From contig DATGUN010000105.1 in NCBI GenBank assembly GCA_035301285.1, positions 1-64,000 of the forward strand: a stretch of DNA of 64,000 bases, given 5' to 3'. This stretch comes from DATGUN01 sp035301285 (lineage in GTDB: Bacteria; Bacillota; Bacilli; Bacillales; Amphibacillaceae). This document shows positions 27,561 to 37,700 of this stretch, piece by piece. The notes under the pieces were generated by a model, which did not search any database, was not told where the DNA came from, and was given only the letters and a program-made list of their open reading frames with translations. A program made the position numbers and the translations under genes. Numbering within the stretch: position 1 is the first letter of the stretch; every line of letters starts with the position of its first letter.

Positions 27561-27823
27561 TTCATCACCCCATAGCATACGAAAATATATGTGTATTGTT
27601 CATATCATACGTATTCATTTATAGTATCATCCAAAATCAATGATGCTACTATCATACTATACCATTATCCAAAAAAATAACGTTTGAAACAGACACACAC
27701 CTTTGAAGCATCATTCTATTCGGATATAGATGTTTTAACCAAAATATAAAGCATAATATCGAAAGTAACAACTAAAAACGTGTCTTCAGATATAAAAATG
27801 ATGATTATACAATAAAACAATAT

Positions 27824-27865
27824 AAAAAAAGAGTGGCATCTCACCGCACTATGCAGATGCCACTC
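27824..27865 (-). terminator. terminator of the CAP-domain gene
   Basis: Minus-strand stem GAGTGGCATCT / AGATGCCACTC with a 13-base loop followed by T7. It lies 35 bases after the CAP gene. Confidence 0.88.
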
Positions 27866-27899
27866 CTCTTTGCTTATTCAAAGATTAAACCACTTGCTA

Positions 27900-28658
27900 T
27901 CAATTACCTGTAAATTCTTGTGTCCAGTAATTTCCTTCCTCGACATAACCGACTCCAATATGCGTAAAGTTCGGGTTTAAAATATTTTCACGGTGACCTT
28001 CGCTATTCATCCACCCATCTACAACTTCTTCCGGACTTTGTTGACCATGCGCAATGTTTTCACCTGCAGTCTGATATGAAATGCCATAATCACTCATCAT
28101 ATCAAAGGGCGAACCATATGTAGGACTTTCATGAGAAAAATAGCCATTTGACTGCATGTCTTTCGATTTGTCACGTGCCATAACACTTAAATCCCCGTCA
28201 GCTTCCAATGGTTCCAATCCATTTTTTTCACGCTCATCATTTGTCAATGATACAACTTCTTTTTCGAATTCATTCAGTTGACCATCATCTGATGTATCTT
28301 CTTCTTCAGCTTCGGCTTCACCAGATTGATTATCGGAACCATTATCTGCTTCTTCACCGTTCTCTGGTGCTTGTGGTTGTTCTTCATCTCCCACATTCTC
28401 TTGGCTGCCATCGTCATGTGAATCCTCTTCATCACTATTCCAATTTCCATTTCCAGAATCAAAGAAGTGATCCAAGAAATCTTGAAGTGACTCGCTGCAA
28501 TTATATCCTTCCCCATTATCTGAAGCATCCTTCTGATGGGAAACATTCCCCTGTGGTTGTGACGAATCAAAACCAGCTGAAGCATCAACGGTTTGAAATG
28601 CGCCTCCAAAAAGTAGTGCTGCCGAAAATGCAGTTGCTACTGTAACTTTTCCGAACAT
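27900..28658 (-). CDS. secreted CAP-domain (SCP/PR1) protein, YkwD-like
   Basis: Secreted protein of unknown role, 252 residues. A signal peptide (hydrophobic residues 5-19, cleavage near VDASA) is followed by a long acidic low-complexity linker (about residues 45-125, rich in Asp, Glu, Asn, Ser) and a C-terminal CAP domain with LTNDEREKNGLEPLEAD, YFSHESPTYGSPFDMM, AGENIAHG, SEGHRENILNPNFTHIGVGY. In B. subtilis YkwD-type proteins are extracellular or spore associated. The ATG at 28658 is chosen for its AGGAG. The linker charge suits a saline environment. Confidence 0.88.
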   Translation of the reverse strand: MFGKVTVATAFSAALLFGGAFQTVDASAGFDSSQPQGNVSHQKDASDNGEGYNCSESLQDFLDHFFDSGNGNWNSDEEDSHDDGSQENVGDEEQPQAPENGEEADNGSDNQSGEAEAEEEDTSDDGQLNEFEKEVVSLTNDEREKNGLEPLEADGDLSVMARDKSKDMQSNGYFSHESPTYGSPFDMMSDYGISYQTAGENIAHGQQSPEEVVDGWMNSEGHRENILNPNFTHIGVGYVEEGNYWTQEFTGN

Positions 28659-28882
28659 ATTGTAAACCTCTCCTTTTTTGCTTTTTTTGTGTTGCAAACT
28701 TAGATTAGCATACATTTTTTGTAATAAACTTGGAAGCCGTTTCCATCGCCTGTTCTATCATTTCATTGGTGATACGCTTATTTTTGTAAACTGGCAATCT
28801 ATCTGTGTTTTTCTACGGATGGACATCCATTGAAGGATGGAAAAATTTCATCTCATTGGAAAACATTGCAATAAACTGACCC

Positions 28883-28911
28883 TTGACAGCATCAAAAAAA
28901 CGCCTTATATG
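28883..28911 (+). promoter_or_regulatory. candidate sigma-A promoter upstream of mreBH
   Basis: TTGACA (28883-28888) and TATATG (28906-28911) are 17 bases apart. Transcription would begin about 225 bases before mreBH, leaving a long leader; a TATAAT at 29014-29019 with a poor -35 is an alternative. An ATAAGGG / CCCTTAT inverted repeat lies in between. Besides these, 28659-29144 shows no gene. Confidence 0.45.
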
Positions 28912-29144
28912 TTACAGAGCGCGTGCTTTTGTAACACAAACGTCACTTGATTTCATAGCCAATTAATGATTTATTTTAATAAGGGTATTTTTTTATATTA
29001 TTGCCCTTATCGTTTATAATGAAAGTAACGGATGAAATTAAATATAACGTAGCATGATAAGAATGATTTCAACTGTTTCATCAAAAGTAGACATATATAT
29101 TTTTTTCCGAATACATTATTTAAATACCATTGGAGGAACTAAAC

Positions 29145-30152
29145 ATGTTTTCAACCGCAGAAATTGGAATTGACCTAGGTACAGCAAATATTTTAATCTA
29201 TTCTAAAACTAAAGGAATCGTATTGAATGAACCATCAATCGTTGCTATTGATATGAATACAAAACAAGTCGTTGCCGTCGGGTCTGAAGCAAAAGAAATG
29301 GTCGGTAAAACACCTAAAAACATCGTAGCCATAAGACCACTCAGTGACGGTGTCATTGCGGATTATGATGTTACAGCACAGATGTTGAAAAGTTTGTTGA
29401 AACGCGTCCATAAGAAGATGGGCATTTCGGTCAGGAAACCAACAGTCGTTGTATGTACACCATCCGGAAGCACATCTGTTGAACGCCGTGCGATACACAA
29501 TGCCGTTACAAGTTATGGTGCTAAACATGTGCATTTGATTGAAGAACCCATTGCAGCAGCCATCGGTTCCGAGCTACCTGTAGATGAGCCGATTGCTAAC
29601 GTCATTGTCGATATTGGTGGCGGTACATCCGAAATCGGAATCATTTCTTTTGGCGGGGTCGTTTCCAGTCAATCCATCAGAGTCGGCGGAGATAAAATGG
29701 ATTCAGAAATCACCCAATACATTCGTAAGCATTATAATATTTTAGTCGGTGAAAGAACGGCAGAAAACATTAAAATGGAAATCGGGAACGCCTTGCCTGA
29801 TCACGATGAAGAATCAATGGAAGTCCGCGGTCGTGACATGGTAACAGGACTTCCAAAAACGGTCACTGTTACATCGACGGAAATCCATAGTGCGCTGAAA
29901 GAACAGTTGCAGCAGATTCTTGAAGCCATACGTTCAACGCTGGAAAACTGTCCACCTGAATTGAGTGGAGATATTGTCGACCACGGTATTGTAATAACAG
30001 GCGGTGGCTCACTGTTAAAAGGGATGAAAGAATGGCTATCCGATGAAATCATTGTACCTGTTCATATAGCCCCCAATCCACTTGAATCTGTTGCCATCGG
30101 TACCGGAAAAGCTCTGAAAATGATCCAAAAGCTGCAAAAAGCGGCTAAATAA
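29145..30152 (+). CDS. mreBH: actin-like cell-shape protein MreBH
   Basis: Bacterial actin that guides the cell-wall elongation machinery at the inner membrane. The 335-residue protein has the actin-fold ATP-binding motifs: IGIDLGTAN (phosphate 1), VVDIGGGTSEIGI-type IVDIGGGTSE (phosphate 2), and VITGGGSLL (adenosine). It is a lone gene outside the mreBCD cluster, and its length equals that of B. subtilis MreBH, which steers the autolysin LytE. Mbl is the alternative paralogue. The ATG at 29145 follows TTGGAGGA; the frame is open upstream to 29130. No sigma-I promoter was identified. Confidence 0.85.
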   Translation: MFSTAEIGIDLGTANILIYSKTKGIVLNEPSIVAIDMNTKQVVAVGSEAKEMVGKTPKNIVAIRPLSDGVIADYDVTAQMLKSLLKRVHKKMGISVRKPTVVVCTPSGSTSVERRAIHNAVTSYGAKHVHLIEEPIAAAIGSELPVDEPIANVIVDIGGGTSEIGIISFGGVVSSQSIRVGGDKMDSEITQYIRKHYNILVGERTAENIKMEIGNALPDHDEESMEVRGRDMVTGLPKTVTVTSTEIHSALKEQLQQILEAIRSTLENCPPELSGDIVDHGIVITGGGSLLKGMKEWLSDEIIVPVHIAPNPLESVAIGTGKALKMIQKLQKAAK

Positions 30153-30191
30153 CCTGAATACGTTGATTTTGTACAAGCATACCCATGCACC

Positions 30192-30220
30192 GGCACTCAC
30201 GTATTGATATCGTGAGTGCC
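30192..30220. terminator. stem-loop after mreBH
   Basis: GGCACTCACG and CGTGAGTGCC form a perfect 10-base stem with a nine-base loop, 39 bases after the mreBH stop codon. It lacks a direct T-run (CCCCTTTTT comes 20 bases later), so termination is likely but not certain. The rest of 30153-30730 has no gene. Confidence 0.55.
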
Positions 30221-30472
30221 AATGGCATGCTGTTTAATCCCCTTTTTAATCGCAATTTAAGTCATTAAGTATAGTGTAAGTTAATAAGATGATTTGTGGA
30301 GGGCTTAAAACATTTCCGATCATATTATCCATGACATCGGATACGTCCCCTAACGATACATGAAAAAGATTCATTATAAACTCGAATATATAGGATGAGC
30401 TTCAATCGATAGCCCATCCACCCTTTGAAATAGTTTGATAAAAATCGCCAACATGTATTGATTGAAGTCATA

Positions 30473-30486
30473 CGAAACCGTTTACA
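30473..30486 (+). promoter_or_regulatory. near-consensus cre site upstream of the glutarate genes
   Basis: CGAAACCGTTTACA matches the CcpA site TGNAANCGNTNNCA except for its first base. It shares ACCGTTTACA with the cre at 45392-45405. It lies 245 bases before the CoA-transferase gene; a TTGACT follows at 30490, but a good -10 is not obvious. Confidence 0.35.
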
Positions 30487-30730
30487 TTTTTGACTATTTC
30501 CCGTAAAATAGTACATGCATAACACAATATGCACATCCATACCAAGGTTTTTTCATTATCCATGGCCGTATCCGACACTACCATTCAGTCACTATCAAAA
30601 AATAAGACAGCAGTCAATTTTGATCACTTTCCTCTCTTCTTTTTTACACATATAGACAGACATACAACATAGAAAATGAACCTTTTATATTTATGATGAT
30701 ATTAGATTTATAACGAAACGGGGTGAATAG

Positions 30731-31879
30731 ATGTCCGGGGCACTTGAAGGCTTTAAGATACTTGATTTATCACGTGTATTGGCAGGACCTTATTGTACCA
30801 TGATTCTTGGTGATTTGGGTGCCGAAGTGATTAAAGTTGAAGCACCTGGCGGAAGTGATGAGACACGAAAATGGGGGCCACCCTTCCAGAATGATGTCAG
30901 CGCCTATTACTTATGCGCAAACCGGAACAAAAAAAGCATTACCGTTGATTTAAAGTCAGAGGAAGGTGTCAAGCTCATCAAGCAACTTATAAAAGAAAGC
31001 GATTGCATCGTCAATAATTTCAAAACAGGAACGATGGAACGCTTCGGGCTTGATTATGACACCTTATCCGCTATTAATCCGCAGCTCGTCTATTGTTCTA
31101 TTACCGGGTTTGGTGAAACGGGACCGAATAAAGATATGCCCGGCTATGATTTCATCATCCAAGCGATGAGCGGATTGATGAGTATCACCGGAGAAACCCA
31201 TTCCGGTCCGCAAAAAGTCGGTATTGCCATTACAGATGTTCTGACAGGATTGTATGCTTGTATTGGCATTCAAAGTGCGTTACTTGAACGGATCAAATCG
31301 GGAAAAGGACAAAAAATTGACCTATCATTGTATGATTCAGCTGTCAGTGCACTTATCAATATCGGCAGCAATTATATGATGTCCGGAAACGTACCGGATC
31401 TCCTTGGAAATGCACACGCCAATATTGTCCCTTATCAAACATTCAAAACAAAAAATGGAGAAATGGTGATTGCGGTCGGTAACGATAATCAATTCAAGAC
31501 ACTTTGCCATATTTTAAAACATCCGGAACTTCCTGATGATGAGCGTTTTGCCACCAACCCCAACCGAGTGGAAAATCGTAAAGCACTTATCCCGATTTTG
31601 CAAGAATCATTTCAAAAAGAGACCACATCATACTGGTATGAACAATGTAAAAGAAGCAATATCCCATGTGGTCCCATCCAAACATTGGATGAAGTTGAAC
31701 AAGATGAACAGCTACAAGCTCGCCATATGTTTTGGGAAGCAGACCATCCAACCGCCGGAAAAGTACGCATGATCGGCAGTCCTTTAAAATTATCCCGTAC
31801 ACCGGTTGATGTCCGACGCCACCCTCCCGATGCCGGGGAACATAATGCTGAGATAAAAAATAATATATCGAAGGAATAG
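30731..31879 (+). CDS. class III CoA-transferase, candidate succinyl-CoA:glutarate CoA-transferase
   Basis: CaiB/BaiF-family enzyme of 382 residues that moves CoA between carboxylic acids. N-terminal GFKILDLSRVLAGPYC and LGDLGAEVIKVE are family signatures, and the catalytic Asp is Asp140 in PGYDFIIQAMSG. Eleven bases downstream begins an acyl-CoA dehydrogenase with glutaryl-CoA-dehydrogenase features, then a semialdehyde dehydrogenase. The family includes the glutarate CoA-transferases of mammals (SUGCT) and Pseudomonas, so activation of glutarate with succinyl-CoA is the best reading from context. The substrate itself is inference; formyl, carnitine or other acids are used by relatives. Confidence 0.85.
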   Translation: MSGALEGFKILDLSRVLAGPYCTMILGDLGAEVIKVEAPGGSDETRKWGPPFQNDVSAYYLCANRNKKSITVDLKSEEGVKLIKQLIKESDCIVNNFKTGTMERFGLDYDTLSAINPQLVYCSITGFGETGPNKDMPGYDFIIQAMSGLMSITGETHSGPQKVGIAITDVLTGLYACIGIQSALLERIKSGKGQKIDLSLYDSAVSALINIGSNYMMSGNVPDLLGNAHANIVPYQTFKTKNGEMVIAVGNDNQFKTLCHILKHPELPDDERFATNPNRVENRKALIPILQESFQKETTSYWYEQCKRSNIPCGPIQTLDEVEQDEQLQARHMFWEADHPTAGKVRMIGSPLKLSRTPVDVRRHPPDAGEHNAEIKNNISKE

Positions 31880-31890
31880 GAGATGATTGT

Positions 31891-33081
31891 GTGAATTTCG
31901 ACTTTACCGAAGAACAAAACATGCTCAGAAAAACAGTCCGAAATTTCGTCGACAAAGAAATCATGCCAAATATCAATCAGTGGGACCGTGAAGGAGCTTT
32001 TGATCCCGCTATCGTCGATAAATTGGCAGATCTTGGGTTGATGGGGGTTTGTATCCCTGAAAAATATGGCGGCAGCGGGATGGATTATAATGCGCTTGCC
32101 ATCGTCTGTGAGGAGCTGGAACGGGGCGATACCGCCTTTCGCACAGCAGTTTCCGTCCATACCGGACTGAATAGTATGTCTCTTTTGCAATGGGGAAATG
32201 AAGCACAAAAGCAAAAATATCTCGTTCCACAAGCCAAAGGAGAAAAAATGGGTGCATTCGGATTGACCGAGCCCGGTGCTGGATCAGATGTTGTTGCGTT
32301 GGAATCCACAGCAGTAAAGAAAGATGATCATTATATACTAAATGGACAAAAAACTTGGATTTCCCTATGTGATACCGCTGATCACTTCCTTGTATTTGCC
32401 TATACCGATAAATCGAAAAAACACCATGGTATATCGGCTTTTATCGTTGAACGTTCGTGGGAAGGTTTTTCCTCGAAGGGCATTGAAGGAAAACATGGAA
32501 TTCGGTCTGGAAATACGGGGGAAATATTTTTTGAAGATATCAAAGTTCCAAAAGAAAATCGACTCGGAGAAGAAGGCGAAGGTTTTAAAATTGCCATGGC
32601 ATCACTTGACAACGGACGTTTTACCGTAGCCGCCGGGGCCGTCGGACAAATTATGGCTTGTCTTGAGGCAAGTACCGAGTACTGTCATGAACGTGAGACA
32701 TTTGGAAAACCCATCGGAAAACACCAACTTGTCCAACAAATGCTTGCAAAAATGGAAGCTGGCTATCAGATGAGCCAATTACTGGTGTACAAGGCAGGTG
32801 AATTGAAAAACAAAGGTGTCCGCAATACGCGCGAAACATCTTTGGCAAAGTGGCAGGCTTGCGATTTTGCCAACAAAGCAGCGGACGATGCAATGCAAAT
32901 ACATGGGGCTTACAGCTATTCAGATGAATATCCCGTCGAGAGATACCTGCGCAATTCCAAAGCGCCCGTCATCTATGAAGGAACACGGGAAATCCATACC
33001 ATTATGCAAGCTGAATATGTACTAGGTTACCGGAAGGACAAAACATTAAATAAAATGCTACCCGCTTGGGAAGGAAAATAA
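31891..33081 (+). CDS. acyl-CoA dehydrogenase, candidate glutaryl-CoA dehydrogenase
   Basis: FAD enzyme of 396 residues. The acyl-CoA dehydrogenase signatures are GAFGLTEPGAGSD and the catalytic Glu363 in YEGTREIHT. Arg84, in DTAFRTAVSVHTGL, lines up with the Arg of human glutaryl-CoA dehydrogenase (mature Arg94, in SGYRSAMSVQSSL) that binds the distal carboxylate, which favours glutaryl-CoA as substrate and decarboxylation to crotonyl-CoA. The alignment was made by eye. The start is GTG at 31891 after AGGAG. The neighbours make and feed glutaryl-CoA in the proposed pathway. A short-chain acyl-CoA dehydrogenase is the alternative. Confidence 0.85.
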   Translation: MNFDFTEEQNMLRKTVRNFVDKEIMPNINQWDREGAFDPAIVDKLADLGLMGVCIPEKYGGSGMDYNALAIVCEELERGDTAFRTAVSVHTGLNSMSLLQWGNEAQKQKYLVPQAKGEKMGAFGLTEPGAGSDVVALESTAVKKDDHYILNGQKTWISLCDTADHFLVFAYTDKSKKHHGISAFIVERSWEGFSSKGIEGKHGIRSGNTGEIFFEDIKVPKENRLGEEGEGFKIAMASLDNGRFTVAAGAVGQIMACLEASTEYCHERETFGKPIGKHQLVQQMLAKMEAGYQMSQLLVYKAGELKNKGVRNTRETSLAKWQACDFANKAADDAMQIHGAYSYSDEYPVERYLRNSKAPVIYEGTREIHTIMQAEYVLGYRKDKTLNKMLPAWEGK

Positions 33082-33131
33082 ACAGATTTGAAAATGACTA
33101 TTGCTTGAATAAATAAGGAGGGAAAAGAGTC

Positions 33132-34574
33132 ATGCTGGAACATGTAACGAAAAGTATTTTCATAAACGGCGAGTGGAGAGAAGTCGAATCCAATAATACG
33201 GAAACCATCTATAATCCAGCAACGTTGGAAGCTATAACCGATGTTGCCAATGGCGGCATGCAGGAAACTCGTGATGCGATTGATGCTGCCAAGAGCGCTT
33301 TTCCCGCATGGAGCGAAATGTCTGGCAGAAAACGTTCACGCATCCTTTATAAAGCATCAGAATTAATGCATGAAAATGCCAAACAATTAGGTGAAATTTT
33401 GACAACAGAACAAGGAAAACCACTTCAAGAAGGAATCGGTGAAGTGAAAGGAGCTGCCAACTTTTTATTATGGTATGCAGAGGAAGCATCAAGGGCTTAT
33501 GGTGAATGGCTTCCATCGTCTGTTTCATCAAAGCGCATGCTTGTCATCCCACAGCCAGTGGGCGTTGTTGGTGCGATAACACCTTGGAACTTCCCTTCAT
33601 CCATGATTACGCGTAAACTTGGACCTGCCCTTGCAGCAGGATGTACGGCTGTATTGAAACCATCGCCGGAAACGCCTCTTTCAGCGATTGAAATTGTAAA
33701 AATCTTTGAGAAAGCCGGAATGCCAGCTGGTGTGGTCAATCTCATCACAGGAAATGCAGAAGATATCGGAAAAGAAATGCTCGAAAATAAAGATGTCCGC
33801 ATGATTACATTTACTGGATCGACAGATGTCGGAAAATATTTGATGCGCGAAGGTTCTGCCCAAATGAAAAAAGTATCACTGGAACTCGGTGGACATGCTC
33901 CGATTATCGTATTTGATGACGCTGATTTGGATAAAGCTGCAACGCTATCCCTTGCCAGTAAGTTCAGAAATAATGGTCAGACATGTATTTGTGCCAACCG
34001 TCTTTATGTCCATGAAGCGGTTGCCAAAGAATTCGCCAATAAATTGAAGGAAAAAGTTGAGCAAATGAAAATCGGATCCGGTATGGAAGAAGGTGTCGAT
34101 GTCGGACCACTTATTAACGAACAAGCCTCTGAAAAGGTGCAAAGCCATTTGGACGATGCTATTAAAAAAGGTGCACAAGTCATGACAGGTGGACATAAGT
34201 GGAATGGAAACATGAAAGGTTACTTTTATGAACCTACCGTTCTCAAAAATATTACGGATGATATGTTACTCATGAACGAAGAAACGTTCGGTCCATTGCT
34301 GCCCATCCAAACATTTACAGAAGATGATGTCGCCATCCAAAAAGCGAATGACACCAATTATGGTTTGGCTGCTTATATTTTCACCGAATCAACGTCGAGA
34401 ACGTTACGTGTATCCGAAAAGCTCGAATATGGCATTGTCGGTGTCAACGATGTCTTCCCATCGATGCCTGAATCACCGTTTGGTGGTATTAAACAATCGG
34501 GCAACGGTAAAGAAGGCGGTCATCACGGAATGGAAGAATTCATGGAACAAAAGTTCATTTCAATAGGCATTTGA
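33132..34574 (+). CDS. succinate/glutarate-semialdehyde dehydrogenase (GabD-like)
   Basis: NAD(P)-dependent aldehyde dehydrogenase of 480 residues in the GabD group. Conserved elements are TPWNFPSSMITRK, FTGSTDVGK (cofactor phosphate), the general base Glu in LELGGHAP and the nucleophile Cys285 in NNGQTCICANR; the C-terminal block SPFGGIKQSG is present. Such enzymes oxidise succinic and often glutaric semialdehyde. With a CoA-transferase and a glutaryl-CoA-dehydrogenase-like gene upstream, glutarate semialdehyde is the likelier substrate here. No GABA aminotransferase gene accompanies it, which argues against a GABA shunt. Third gene of the trio; GGAGGG precedes the ATG. Confidence 0.88.
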   Translation: MLEHVTKSIFINGEWREVESNNTETIYNPATLEAITDVANGGMQETRDAIDAAKSAFPAWSEMSGRKRSRILYKASELMHENAKQLGEILTTEQGKPLQEGIGEVKGAANFLLWYAEEASRAYGEWLPSSVSSKRMLVIPQPVGVVGAITPWNFPSSMITRKLGPALAAGCTAVLKPSPETPLSAIEIVKIFEKAGMPAGVVNLITGNAEDIGKEMLENKDVRMITFTGSTDVGKYLMREGSAQMKKVSLELGGHAPIIVFDDADLDKAATLSLASKFRNNGQTCICANRLYVHEAVAKEFANKLKEKVEQMKIGSGMEEGVDVGPLINEQASEKVQSHLDDAIKKGAQVMTGGHKWNGNMKGYFYEPTVLKNITDDMLLMNEETFGPLLPIQTFTEDDVAIQKANDTNYGLAAYIFTESTSRTLRVSEKLEYGIVGVNDVFPSMPESPFGGIKQSGNGKEGGHHGMEEFMEQKFISIGI

Positions 34575-34630
34575 AACAAGAAGGCTGATCAAAATAATGT
34601 GACCGATGTGAAACATAGCAAATTTTCATT

Positions 34631-34674
34631 AAAATGATCCCGATTAGCGAAAAATACTAATCGGGATCATTTTT
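34631..34674. terminator. bidirectional terminator between the glutarate trio and the protease gene
   Basis: AAAATGATCCCGATTAG and its complement (34657-34673) form a perfect 17-base stem with a nine-base loop and A/T-rich arms. Confidence 0.92.
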
Positions 34675-34754
34675 AATGCATGTGGCATAGAAATCAAGTC
34701 ATCTCAGAAACAGCCACATTCGGGACATATATTTAATTGTTTGCAAGCATCGGA

Positions 34755-37700
34755 TTACTGATTGATAAACAGTTTACCATCTGCCTCTTGACGTGTTTCG
34801 TTGCCATAATCGTCGGTTACTTTCACTTCAACAACACCACCATCGGCTTCAACACCTTGTGGTACTGTCCAATAACCGACATAATGACCCTCAGATTCCT
34901 CCATCATTGGAAGCTCCGTGGCATTGGCAATCTGCTTTTCATTATTTGTCAGTGGCATATGAATGAAGAAAGTTGGCTTCAATCCAGGCTCACTGTCAAA
35001 TTCGATTTTCACGGATTCACCCGTCGATAGATCAACATCCTCATCCGGAGTCAGGTTTTCGGCTTCTGGTGCATCATACTGCACATCGATTGTAATCGAT
35101 TCAGTCGCCTCATTCCCTGCTTTGTCTGTCGCTACAACGTCAATCGTATTTTCGCCGTTGTCCAATAGAATCCGTTTGGAATAATCCCCATCGGAGACAT
35201 CTGCCTCTTCACCATTAACGGTTACTGTATCAAGGTTATCATCCGCAACGGTTCCTTCAACGGTTACTGTTTCGCGATTGGTCTTGTCACCATCCGCCGG
35301 ACTATCGATTGTCAATTCGGGGCTTTCTGTATCCAGTGTCACTTCTACGGCTTCTGATTCGCCAGCATTGTCTCCATCTACTTGAGAAACGGCAACAAGT
35401 TCGTTGGCACCTTCTTCAAGTGTAGCTGGAACAGAGAAGTTACCATCATCGTCAACCTCTACCGTATCAACTTCTTCACCATTGTTCTGCAGCTCTATCG
35501 AAGTTGTCGGAGAAGCTGTACCTTCTACGGTCACTTCTTCTTCGTTGGTGATATCTCCATCTTCTGGAGATTCAATGACGGGTTCTTCCACTTCATAATC
35601 CACGCGAGCGCGAATCATGTAATTTCCTTCATCTGCAGGAGACGCTTCCCAATCACCACTTACATACTGATAGCTTCTTTCAGCATTCGGACTTGTCTCA
35701 TCCGTTGCTAATCCTGGTGCTTCAGTATTTACAGCTGTCTGAATATACACCATATAGAAATCATCATCGACAATGATGCTTTCATCTTCCAAATCGACAA
35801 CTGTCCAGTCCGTTTCATCACGCACGGCTTCTGCATCTATAGGACCAGCTATCTTTTCACCCGGTAGACCATCTTCACCTGATGAATCCCACACTTCTAC
35901 CTGGAATTCAGTACCACCTGGCTCAGGGAACTCTTCGCCCCAGAACTTAAAGACACCATCTGTTACGAGTGCTGTATCTTTACCCTCCGGTAGTGACATT
36001 TTGACTGCCCAGCCGTTACCCGCATCATAAAAGGCACGTGCGTTATCTGCAGTTCCGTCATCATAAGCGATTTCATCACCAGGATACGTGTAGAATGGTT
36101 CTAATTCTACATCAGCTTCTACGCCTTCTTCTGTCACAGTCACATCTACTGTTGCACTGTGGAAGTCTTTCGCCATCACTTTCATTGTATACTCGCCCTC
36201 GTAGGCGGTTAATTCATAATGTCCATCCTCATCCGTTGTGACAGGATCAACGTTTGCGTCTTCTTCAAGCAAGACAGTAGCATCTTCTACCGCATCTCCA
36301 GTGGATTCGTTTGTAATGGTACCTTGAACGACTCCATTCGCTTCCTCTTCCAAAGCAAAATTGGCTTCAGTTGTTTCGTCATCTTCTATAGAAACATCTT
36401 GCTCTTCTGATATATGACCATATGCTTCCGCCATTACTGTGAAGTCACCCGCTGGGTGCGTCAAGGAATAAGAACCATCTTCCGGATCGGTATTAACCGA
36501 ACGATCCGTATCAACTACTGTAACGGTTGCATCGAGTGGTTCACCTTCTGTAACGTCATCATTGACACCTACAGAGTCCTTGCCATCTTTGACAGGCTGA
36601 AGCTGGTTCGCATTGTCATCTACACCCATGACACCAAGTTTTACTGAATCTTCTTCTGCATCCCCATCTTCTGATCCTTCACCTGATACATTCCCTTCCA
36701 ATGTTCCCAGTCCATCTTCCAACGAACTGATGGCATTTTGGGCATCAACCAATCCTGCACCATAGCCATTATTTGGACTATCAGGGAATTCATCATCTGT
36801 AAGCGGTGTCGCTGTTGATGTCAACACTTCTTCCATCGCTTCCACACTTATATTGGAATTGACCTGACGTAAGAGTGCGGCAACACCAGATACCGCTGGG
36901 CCTGCCATCGAGGTCCCATCATTCAGGCCATATTCATCCCCTGGCATCGCTGAACGTATGCTGACCCCAGGTGCGGAAATATCCGGTTTGACTTCATCAT
37001 ATGGAGATGGCCCTTGCAAAGAGAAGTCCGCCAAATCATCATCTTTATCAGTTGCACCTGTTGCAAATGATTCAGGATAGTTTGCAGGAGCTGCAATCGA
37101 CTCTGGTCCGCCTGGGTTGAATAAATCAACGTTACCTGCGGAAAACTCAGGGAAGATTTCAGCATTACGCCATTCCTTTACAACATCACGATACCATTCA
37201 TCAAGGCCGGGTCCACCGCCCCATGAGTTATTCACAACGTCTGGTGCCAAGTCAGCACGCTCATTGCCATCTTCATCTGTTGGCGCCATGATCCATTCAG
37301 CCGCATCAAGCAAATCGGCATCAGATCCACCAGCTTCTGTAAATGCTTTAACTGAAATGAATTTCGCGCCTGGTGCTACACCTACCTGGTTGGAACCGTC
37401 TGATTCACCACCAACCATCGTTCCAATTGTATGTGTACCATGACCTTGATCATCATATGGTTCACTTTCTCCAGCTGTTGCATCATACCAGCTGAAACTA
37501 TGATCCACTTCATCACTTTCGCTATCATAGCCACGATATTTCTCTTTTAGTGCTGGATGATCCCATTGCACACCCGTGTCGATGGAAGCAATTACAGTTC
37601 CTGTCCCATCATAGCCCATGTCCCAAGCTTGTGGAGCATTGACACGATCAACGTTCCATTCAATGTCATCATCATCGACCGGTTCTCCCTCTGTTTCAAC

